Source: an uncultured Phycisphaerales bacterium (GTDB lineage Bacteria; Planctomycetota; Phycisphaerae; Sedimentisphaerales; Anaerobacaceae). From it: a stretch of 11,307 nt of DNA. Below the pieces are notes generated by a model. The model was given only the letters and a program-made list of their open reading frames with translations, was not told the origin of the DNA and did no database searches. Made by a program: the position numbers and the translations under genes. The stretch is taken from the NCBI GenBank assembly GCA_937927975.1, contig CALEZT010000059.1, forward strand, positions 1-11,307, given 5' to 3'. Shown in pieces: positions 1 to 5,135 of the stretch. Numbering within the stretch: position 1 is the first letter of the stretch; each line of letters starts with the position of its first letter.

Positions 1-54
1 TTTTCCGTGAATCAGCAGCCATTTTGGTACGTGGCAGATTTCAGAATTGAGGCA

Positions 55-139
55 CAAATGTGAAGAATACGAGCAATCAGATCGCAATTACATGCGTGGG
101 TGCGTTCGAAAAGGCGGGCAAATCGTCAAATGTGAAGAA
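55..139. repeat. 13-bp direct repeat pair, 72 bp apart
   Basis: The exact sequence CAAATGTGAAGAA occurs at 55-67 and again at 127-139, a start-to-start distance of 72 bp. Two identical 13-mers this close together are unlikely by chance. No recognised function; possibilities are iterated protein-binding sites or the remains of a recombination site. Confidence 0.5.
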
Positions 140-163
140 ACTCTAAAAATCAGGCCGGAATCC

Positions 164-181
164 CTTTGACTGGCGTCAAAG
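164..181. repeat. Perfect 7-bp inverted repeat (possible operator or hairpin)
   Basis: CTTTGAC (164-170) is followed by TGGC and then its exact complement GTCAAAG (175-181). No T-run follows on either strand, so it is not an obvious intrinsic terminator. It lies downstream of the hsdM remnant stop codon on the minus strand and may be a protein-binding site. Confidence 0.4.
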
Positions 182-276
182 TGACAGCTTGTGCCGTGGC
201 GACAGTGGCGGAGAGACACTTGCTTTCATGGACTGCTGCATGGTGTATGCTGAAAAGGCTCTATTGCCTGACGGCC

Positions 277-735
277 TCAGTCTGTCTTCTTCGTCAGTCT
301 CGTCGCGATCTTGGCGAACTGCTTCAAGGCCATCTCCATGTCGTCGGCAATCTCGGACGCGATCATGTCCGGCGTCGGCAAGGAGTCGATGTCCGTCAGG
401 CTCTTGTTCTTGATCCAGAATAGGTCCAGGCTGAGCGCGGTCCGCTTCAGCAGGTCGTCATAGTCCCAGTAGCGCCAGCGGCCCACGGGGTTTTCGTCGC
501 TCCACGTGAGCTTGCGGGCGTGCAAGTTGCCGGGCTTGCAGTATTTGACAAACTCATCAAAGTCCGACCGCTGAATGGACTTCTGCTTAAGTGTGAAGTG
601 CAGGTTCGTTTGCAGGTCGTATACTCAGAGTGTGTCGGTCCACGCCTTCGACCAGCCCTCCTCCTTCTCGAAGAAAATGACGTTCGCCTTGACGCCTGGC
701 GAGTACCAGATGCCGGTCGGCATCTTCGCACCAGA
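277..735 (-). pseudogene. hsdM: HsdM (type I restriction-modification DNA methyltransferase) C-terminal remnant, with in-frame stop
   Basis: HsdM is the adenine-N6 methyltransferase subunit of type I restriction-modification systems. Only its C-terminal end is present. Read on the minus strand it contains the family-typical run PTGIWYSPGVKANVIFF (about 715-665), then YDLQTNLHFTL, and further on RWRYWDYDDLLKR followed by DLFWIKNKSL, ending KKTD at the TGA at 277-279. Both halves are in the same frame, but a TGA at 625-627 interrupts them exactly where HsdM proteins usually carry Trp in an LW(I/V)YDL motif, which is a one-base TGG to TGA change. Upstream homology is lost near 727-735, where DNA next to the IS1380 transposase begins, so the catalytic NPPF-containing region and the N-terminus are absent. 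The fragment cannot encode an active methyltransferase. Family assignment is from remembered motif patterns and I consider it strong. Confidence 0.85.
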
Positions 736-2415
736 AAAATTAGTCACACCCTCGCACGCCGGCTGGAAGTCCCGCGGGGTGATCTCGGTCGCCCCCAGTT
801 CAGCGCCCACCCGATCCACGTGGAGCTGGCCGACAAGGTGCAAGCCCTCGGTGTCGGCGGCATCGGGCTGGTGCATCAGTTGGCTCACCGGATGGGGCTG
901 GTCGAGGCGATCGACCGTATTGAAGAATCATCGCCCCTATCATGAATCGGATCACGTGTTGAATCTGGCCTACAACGCGCTCTGTGACGGCATCCGGCTG
1001 GAAGACATCGAGTTGCGACGCAACGACGAAGCCTTCCTCGATGCCCTGGGCGCCGAACGCATTCCCGATCCAACAACCGCCGGCGACTTCTGCCGTCGCT
1101 TCGGCCAGACCGACATTGGCGATTTGATAGAGGCCGTCGATGTAGCACGCTTGCACGTCTGGGCCGGGCAGCCGCCGGCGTTCTTCGCGCGGGCGACGAT
1201 CGACCTGGACGGTACGTTGGTCGCGACCGCCGGCGCGTGCAAGCAGGGGATGGACATCTCCTACAAGGGCACGTGGGGCTTTCACCCGCTGATCGTCTCG
1301 CTGGCCGAGACCGGCGAGGTGCTGCGGCTGGTCAACCGCCGGGGCAACCGTCCCAGTCAGGAAGGGGCGGCCGCGGAGGCCGACGCGGCCATCTCCCTGT
1401 GCCGACGGGCGGGCTTTGGCACGATCGTGCTGTGGGGCGATACGGCTTTCAGCCAGTCGGAACATCTCGACGCCTGGGACAACGAAGGGGTCACCTTCTA
1501 CTTTGGCTACAAGGCCGTGGCGAATCTCGAAGCGATCGCCGATCAACTGCCGGAAACCGCCTGGGACAAGGTCCTGCGAGCCCCACGCTACGAGGTGCAA
1601 ACCGAGGCCCGGCAGCGTCCTATGAATGTCAAAGAGCAGATCGTACGCCGCCAGTTCGAGACGCTGCATCTGGCGAAGGAGGATTACGCCGAGTTCGAAT
1701 ACCAACCGGTCGAATGCAAGCGGCCGTATCGGATTGTGGCGCTTCGCAAGAAGATCTCCCATGAGAAAGGCCAGGCACGCCTGTTCGATGAGATCCGCTA
1801 CTTCTTCTATATCACCAACGACTGGGTCCCCTCGGCCGAGGAGGTCATCTTCGAGGCCAACGATCGCTGCAACCAAGAAAACCTGCTGGCCCAGTTGTCC
1901 GGCGGGGTGCGGGCGTTGTCAGCCCCGGTGGACAATCTCCTGAGCAACTGGGCGTACATGGTCATGACGGCCCTGGCGTGGAACCTCAAGGCATGGTGGG
2001 CTCTCTCGCTGCCGGAGCAGCCCCGCTGGCGTCCGCAACATCAGGCCCAGAAGCGGCAGGTCCTGCGGATGGAGTTCCGCACGTTCCTCAACACCTTCAT
2101 CAAGATCCCGTGCCAGATCGTTTGCACGGGTCGGCAATTGGTGTATCGGATCCTTCACTACAACCCGCACTCGCCGGTGTTCTTGCGGCTCTGTACGGTG
2201 TTGCGTTGTTGACCCGACAGGTCCTCGAAGCCGAAGTCCGGATGCTCCGGTCCACCGCCACCCTCAGCGGCACAAACGTGCCAACAAGAATCAACATGAA
2301 TCAACGAACAATCGGGAACGAGGCGACGACGCCAGCGCCGTCAGGCGAACTCGCTCTACACCCGTTGCTGTATCAGAATTGGCCGACACTCAGCCGAAAG
2401 TATTCGCTTGTTTAA
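731..2415 (+). mobile_element. Degenerate IS1380-family insertion sequence (boundaries approximate)
   Basis: The element is inferred from its transposase gene and from where neighbouring homologies break off: HsdM homology is lost near 727-735 on the left and IS110 recombinase homology is lost near 2421 on the right. The roughly 1.7 kb between these points fits an IS1380-family element. I could not identify a convincing pair of terminal inverted repeats or a target-site duplication, so the ends are estimates. The 200 bases after the transposase stop (2213-2415) hold no gene and are probably the right flank of the element. Confidence 0.5.
790..2212 (+). pseudogene. IS1380-family DDE transposase, start lost and frameshifted
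   Basis: This would cut and join the ends of its IS element. The N-terminal part is readable in one frame (about 793-916: QFSAHPIHVELADKV, then GGIGLVHQL, ending at EAIDR), and the rest is in the next frame from about 917 (VLKNHRPYHESDHVLNLAYN onward) to the TGA at 2210-2212. The shift falls between EAIDR and the YHESDHV motif, where relatives of this type usually have a few extra residues, so a small deletion is likely. The catalytic pattern is intact: DLDGT (Asp codons 1202 and 1208), GDTAF (Asp codon 1439) and a CNQEN motif (Glu codon 1877). No start codon with a ribosome binding site is visible in the N-terminal frame. Programmed frameshifting is an alternative, but the missing start argues for a dead gene. 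Confidence 0.8.
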
Positions 2416-2420
2416 GGATT

Positions 2421-2763
2421 AGCTGTCCACAGGCGAACAATCCCTGGTGCTTCTTCGCGTCCCGCCGGTCTGTCTTGACCCGATTCGCCGGCTTGGTCGG
2501 CACCAGCGACGGCGCGACCCCTTGGCAGATACAGCCTTGCTTCTCCAGCAACCGCTGCAGCACCAAGCCGCAGACCCCGCCTCATAGCAGACATGAATCT
2601 CGCCGGCGGCCTGCTTGCGGATTTCCTCGACCATTGGCTCGATCTCAGGGGTGGTGTTAGCCACCGTGAATTCCTGGATTTCTCCGGTGGCCGGATGAAT
2701 CCAGGCCACCTGATGTTGTTTCTTGTGCGTGTCCATCGCTACGTGCGTTATACTTGTCTTCAC
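2421..2763 (-). pseudogene. IS110-family transposase (DEDD recombinase) N-terminal fragment, frameshifted
   Basis: IS110 recombinases use a RuvC-like DEDD domain and a C-terminal serine domain to move a circular element guided by a bridge RNA. The reading starts at GTG (2761-2763) with an AGGAG site 8 bases upstream, giving a start related to MKTSITHVAMDTHKKQ. All four DEDD acids are visible: D11 in AMDTHKK, E61 in CYEAG, and two Asp in KTDRRDAKK. The last two lie in another frame, because one base is missing in the C4 run at 2575-2578 just after CYEAG; restoring it continues as GVCGLVLQRLLEKQGCICQ and onward to GQL near 2421. The remaining roughly two thirds, including the serine domain, are missing. 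Truncation plus frameshift make it a clear pseudogene. Confidence 0.85.
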
Positions 2764-2886
2764 GACCGGTTCTCCTGATCCCGGACGGTGGATGTGCGGT
2801 TCTGCTATTGCCGATAGAAGCCCGCGATAGGGCCGGTTGCCCCTGGCACGCGTGACAGCCTGTCATACCGGGCGAGAGCCGGTCGT
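2762..2886 (-). other. Inverted-repeat structured region 5' of IS110 recombinase (candidate bridge-RNA region)
   Basis: ACGACCGGTTCT at 2762-2773 is matched in inverted orientation by AGAGCCGGTCGT at 2875-2886, giving 11 of 12 pairs, or 12 with a G-U pair. The enclosed 101 bases hold further small stems, such as TGACA-GGC-TGTCA (minus-strand reading, 2853-2865). The inner arm overlaps the ribosome binding site and start codon of the recombinase. In the IS110 group the bridge RNA is made from the non-coding flank upstream of the recombinase gene, so the position fits, but I cannot identify target- or donor-binding loops by eye. It may instead only occlude translation. Confidence 0.35.
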
Positions 2887-3014
2887 TCCATATCTTCTAC
2901 GGGTTTGATGAGCATCCTGCGATGCGAGGCAATATAACGCGCAAGGCCATCAAGAAATGGCTCCGCCGCGAACCGGCCGATTCAGTCCGAAGAGGCAGGT
3001 ACTGGATCGCTGGT

Positions 3015-3458
3015 TTACTGATTCTCGCACTGGCTCGCATTGTGAGTGGAGAGGAGCACTCTTGATCCTTGTGGTGGGACCACTGCAAGGGGCACACGGA
3101 AACGCTGCCACCGGGTCTGCCTGCCGTGCCGACGCTGGGGCACGTACACGTTCGGTGTGCACGGCTCCTCTACAACTGTTCCATCCGGATCCTGCACGAC
3201 AGCGTGAACGTGCACCGCCATGGGATGTGTCGTATACACTCGCCGCCGGAGCGTGCCGTAGACAACCACCTCATCCTCGGTCTGCCAGACGCAGGCTGAC
3301 AGGATGTCCACCTTGTCGCTCGGGACGGTCTCAATCGAGACAAGACCTTCGCAACTCAAGTCCGTTCGAGCCGTGGCACATCCGAGGAGAACCATGACGG
3401 CGAGAATGGCCCCGGATAAGATTGCGTGCGACAGATGCCTCATGTGTGATCTTGCCAT
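3015..3458 (-). CDS. Small putative lipoprotein of unknown function
   Basis: A 147-residue protein I do not recognise by name. The N-terminus is a lipoprotein signal peptide: basic MARSHMRH, a hydrophobic stretch (residues 11-25) and a lipobox LLGC with the lipidated Cys at 27. The mature part looks like one small beta-rich domain with four more Cys (36, 56, 100, 144), enough for two disulphides, and a VHVHAVV strand near residue 72. The ATG at 3458 is preferred because AAGGGG lies about 10 bases upstream; the alternative ATG five codons in has no such site. It is transcribed away from the CDF gene over a 115-bp gap, so it is probably co-regulated with the metal-efflux island. A periplasmic metal-buffering or envelope role is conceivable but is inference only. 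Confidence 0.75.
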   Translation of the reverse strand: MARSHMRHLSHAILSGAILAVMVLLGCATARTDLSCEGLVSIETVPSDKVDILSACVWQTEDEVVVYGTLRRRVYTTHPMAVHVHAVVQDPDGTVVEEPCTPNVYVPQRRHGRQTRWQRFRVPLAVVPPQGSRVLLSTHNASQCENQ

Positions 3459-3491
3459 CGGAAGAAATCCCCTTCGCGGTTCTTGCCAACT

Positions 3492-3506
3492 GTCAAGTGG
3501 TTTGAC
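3492..3506. promoter_or_regulatory. Inverted repeat GTCAA-N5-TTGAC, candidate operator
   Basis: GTCAA (3492-3496) and TTGAC (3502-3506) are perfect complements separated by five bases. The right arm overlaps the proposed -35 box of the CDF promoter, and the site sits between two divergent genes. A metal-responsive repressor or activator could bind here, but no regulator gene is present in the window. Confidence 0.3.
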
Positions 3507-3530
3507 TGCGATCCCTATTTAAAATAGCAT
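3502..3530 (+). promoter_or_regulatory. Putative sigma70-type promoter for the CDF gene
   Basis: TTGACT (3502-3507) and TAGCAT (3525-3530) are separated by exactly 17 bases and lie 44 bases upstream of the CDF start codon. The -35 is near consensus and the -10 is moderate. It overlaps the candidate minus-strand promoter in the same AT-rich patch. Confidence 0.4.
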
Positions 3531-3549
3531 AGATGCCCGACTTGAGCAA
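3521..3549 (-). promoter_or_regulatory. Putative sigma70-type promoter for the lipoprotein gene
   Basis: On the minus strand TTGCTC (3549-3544) and TATTTT (3526-3521) are 17 bases apart, about 63 bases upstream of the lipoprotein start. Its -10 box overlaps that of the divergent CDF promoter, so the two could exclude each other. Both boxes are imperfect. Confidence 0.3.
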
Positions 3550-3573
3550 TACCCATTTACGAGCAGGTTCAGG

Positions 3574-4482
3574 ATGAATGCAGCACACAAGCACAGACCG
3601 AAAGAGACGGGTCCCTTCGAGGAGATCCACGAATACCGAGGCGTCGAGAAACGCAAGCTGAAGCTGGCGATGACCATCACGGGTGCGACCATGGTTGTCG
3701 AGATCGTCGGGGGGCTTCTGACGAACAGCCTCGCGCTGCTCAGCGACGCCGGGCATATGTTTACCCACCTGTTCGCTCTGACCGTCAGCTTCGCGGCCAT
3801 CGTGTTCGCCTCGCGCGCGCCTTCGCACCAGCGGACGTTCGGGCTCTATCGCGTGGAGATCCTGGCGGCGCTCTTCAACAGCTTGTTCCTATTCGCCGTG
3901 ACGTTCGTCATCCTCTATGCGGGCATCGAGCGGCTCTTCAATCCCCGCCCTGTCCTGGGGCTTCAGATGCTGGCGGTCGCCGTGGTCGGTCTGCTTGTCA
4001 ATCTGGCGAGCGTGCTGATCCTGCACGGCAGTTCACAGGATGACCTGAACGTCAAAGGGGCATTCCTGCACGTCCTCGCGGATACTATCTCGTCGGTCGC
4101 CATCATCCTCGGTGCCGTGGCCTTGTACGCCACGGGCTGGGATTTCATCGATCCTCTGCTGGCCATAGGGATTTCCATCCTCATCTTTTTCTGGGCGTTT
4201 GGCCTGTTCCGAGAGGCCGTGGAAATCCTCCTGGAAGCCACGCCGAAGGGGCTCAGTATCGAGGATGTGTCAAGAGAGTTGAAAGCGGCTATACCGGAAA
4301 TCCGGGAGGTCCGCGACATGCACATCTGGGTCATCACGTCGAACATGTACTCCCTGACCGCCCATATCGTGGTCAGCCCGATGGATGCCGCCCACTGTAA
4401 CGGCCTCGTCAGTCGCATCAACGCGATTCTCGCCGAGAAGTACGATATCGAGCATACCACGATCCAAGTCGATGCGTCCTGA
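3574..4482 (+). CDS. czcD: Cation diffusion facilitator (CDF) family metal exporter, CzcD-like
   Basis: Inner-membrane transporter that moves divalent metal ions (typically Zn, Co or Cd) from cytoplasm to periplasm in exchange for protons. The 302 residues match normal CDF length. Six membrane segments are expected at roughly residues 31-51, 55-78, 95-117, 127-150, 160-183 and 190-213, followed by a cytoplasmic domain (about 222-302) with the HIW motif at 250-252 and a final EHTTIQVDAS. TM5 has the usual HxxxD metal motif (H166, D170). TM2 instead reads DAGHMFTH: H61 is in place but the position normally Asp is H65, giving a possible three-His, one-Asp site. The ATG at 3574 has a modest AGG upstream and follows a plausible promoter. 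The family is certain, the substrate is not; the czcD symbol is at family level only. Confidence 0.92.
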   Translation: MNAAHKHRPKETGPFEEIHEYRGVEKRKLKLAMTITGATMVVEIVGGLLTNSLALLSDAGHMFTHLFALTVSFAAIVFASRAPSHQRTFGLYRVEILAALFNSLFLFAVTFVILYAGIERLFNPRPVLGLQMLAVAVVGLLVNLASVLILHGSSQDDLNVKGAFLHVLADTISSVAIILGAVALYATGWDFIDPLLAIGISILIFFWAFGLFREAVEILLEATPKGLSIEDVSRELKAAIPEIREVRDMHIWVITSNMYSLTAHIVVSPMDAAHCNGLVSRINAILAEKYDIEHTTIQVDAS

Positions 4483-4545
4483 ACCACGTGTGAGTGCGTG
4501 CCCCGAGGCATCGCAGCGAAAAACCCCTGCTTGGAGACGGGAATT

Positions 4546-4574
4546 CTGGGTCGCCCAGCCATGGTATTTTCTTT
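4546..4574 (+). terminator. Weak terminator-like hairpin after the CDF gene
   Basis: CTGGG-TCG-CCCAG (4546-4558) forms a short perfect stem, followed after 7 bases by a T-rich stretch (TATTTTCTTT). The gap between stem and T-tract is too long for a classic intrinsic terminator, so this may only pause transcription before the next gene. Confidence 0.2.
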
Positions 4575-4607
4575 GACAAGGCACGACAATTCCAGTAAAC
4601 AGGGTTC

Positions 4608-4982
4608 ATGCGACTGTTTTGGATGATAGTCTTGGTTTGTTTTCTATGGGTTTCCACGCACGAGGCAGTGGCCCACGCGGGTTTTTGCGCGTATCCGTCT
4701 GAGTCCGCCGGCGACCGCCATGACGGAGGATCGGGACCCGCTGAATCACCGAATACGGACGACGACCATCATGGCTGCGATTCTCATGGGCACTTCCGAG
4801 GCGCAGTCAGCACACCTGCCCAATCCATCAACAAGGATTTGGCGATGCCGGCGACCCCTGTCACGTTCGACTCCATCGGGATTCATCCACAGGAGCATCT
4901 GCTGATCTCCCTGAACTGGGTCTTCTGCCCGCCTGCACGAGACGTGCCGCAGTACCTCTCTGCGCAGACTCTGCTGCTGTGA
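4608..4982 (+). CDS. Small secreted His/Asp-rich protein, CzcI-like in layout
   Basis: A 124-residue protein with a clear Sec signal peptide (hydrophobic residues 3-15, likely cleavage after AVAHA near 24). The mature part has a Cys at 27, a cluster of Asp and His around one Cys (DDDHHGCDSHGH, 51-62), a Pro/Ser linker and a second conserved-looking tail with Cys 107 and a hydrophobic LLL end. Layout and position just upstream of czcCBA resemble CzcI, a small periplasmic protein of czc operons, but I see no firm sequence identity, so this is analogy. It could buffer or sense metal in the periplasm. The ATG at 4608 has AGGG 8 bases upstream. A consensus TTGACA at 4573-4578 precedes it, but the matching -10 (TAAACA, 4596-4601) would put the start of transcription almost on the ATG. 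Confidence 0.7.
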   Translation: MRLFWMIVLVCFLWVSTHEAVAHAGFCAYPSESAGDRHDGGSGPAESPNTDDDHHGCDSHGHFRGAVSTPAQSINKDLAMPATPVTFDSIGIHPQEHLLISLNWVFCPPARDVPQYLSAQTLLL

Positions 4983-5004
4983 TCGGCCACTGCATTTCCC
5001 GCAG

Positions 5005-5085
5005 CACACTTGCCACCGGTGTTTCTGTATAGGTAAGCGAGCGGTCTGCCCGACCGAAACGGGCTACCCAACACCGGCAAGCGTG
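5005..5085 (+). other. Strong nested hairpin in the czcI-like/czcC intergenic leader
   Basis: The outer stem pairs 5005-5012 with 5078-5085 (one A-C mismatch) and CCGGTGTT (5016-5023) with AACACCGG (5070-5077), with only CCA (5013-5015) bulged: about 15 pairs. Inside, GGTA (5032-5035) pairs with TACC (5065-5068), and GCCCG (5048-5052) pairs with CGGGC (5060-5064) around a 7-base loop. The structure lies in the 153-base gap between the CzcI-like gene and czcC and ends 36 bases before the czcC ribosome binding site. No T-run follows, so it is not a standard terminator. It may be an attenuator, an mRNA processing or stability element, or a metal-responsive RNA. It does not match any riboswitch consensus I can recall. 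Confidence 0.55.
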
Positions 5086-5135
5086 AGACTCTCTTCAAAC
5101 ACTTGACTATCCCTATATCTGGAGGTTGTCCGAGA

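Larger units (their letters stand above)
1..276. other. Non-coding stretch with short repeats, no gene seen
   Basis: I find no convincing gene here on either strand. The ORFs that cross it look like shadows without family motifs. The composition is more AT-rich in the first 160 bases than in the rest of the window. Two local signals are visible: a 13-bp direct repeat (CAAATGTGAAGAA at 55-67 and 127-139) and a perfect 7-bp inverted repeat with a 4-base loop (CTTTGAC at 164-170, GTCAAAG at 175-181). In a normal type I restriction operon hsdS would often follow hsdM here on the minus strand, but nothing like HsdS is visible, so the operon does not continue in recognisable form. Confidence 0.6.
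2410..2920 (-). mobile_element. Truncated IS110-family element, 5' part only (boundaries approximate)
   Basis: The fragment consists of the N-terminal third of an IS110-type recombinase plus its upstream non-coding flank. Recombinase homology stops near 2421, next to the IS1380-like region, so the C-terminal domain and the far end of the element are gone. The right boundary is an estimate, placed where structured sequence around the inverted repeat (2762-2886) gives way to featureless sequence. IS110 elements usually lack clear terminal inverted repeats, so the edge cannot be fixed by eye. Confidence 0.45.

Noticed and set aside
520..945. Open frame spanning hsdM antisense and the start of the transposase, taken as one protein
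   Set aside because: Its first 90 residues are antisense to the hsdM remnant and only its end carries transposase sequence, so the continuity is accidental.
800..1876. Long open frame of 358 codons on the minus strand opposite the transposase
   Set aside because: It lies fully antisense to the IS1380 transposase, has no recognisable domain or ribosome binding site, and is typical of shadow frames in GC-rich DNA.
731..2415. Terminal inverted repeats and target duplication of the IS1380 element
   Set aside because: Sequences near 731 and between 2370 and 2420 were compared by eye and share only short scattered matches, so no ends are claimed.
4573..4601. TTGACA-17-TAAACA as promoter of the CzcI-like gene
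   Set aside because: The -35 is perfect but the -10 is poor, and initiation would fall on or next to the ATG, leaving out the visible ribosome binding site.
5005..5085. Known riboswitch (cobalamin, NiCo, yybP-ykoY, c-di-GMP) in the czcC leader
   Set aside because: I could not find the conserved core sequences of these classes; only the hairpin itself is supported.
5103..5135. TTG start of czcC at 5103
   Set aside because: GGAGG at 5121-5125 is ideally placed for ATG 5136 and would be inside the coding region with the earlier start; the signal peptide also begins properly at 5136.
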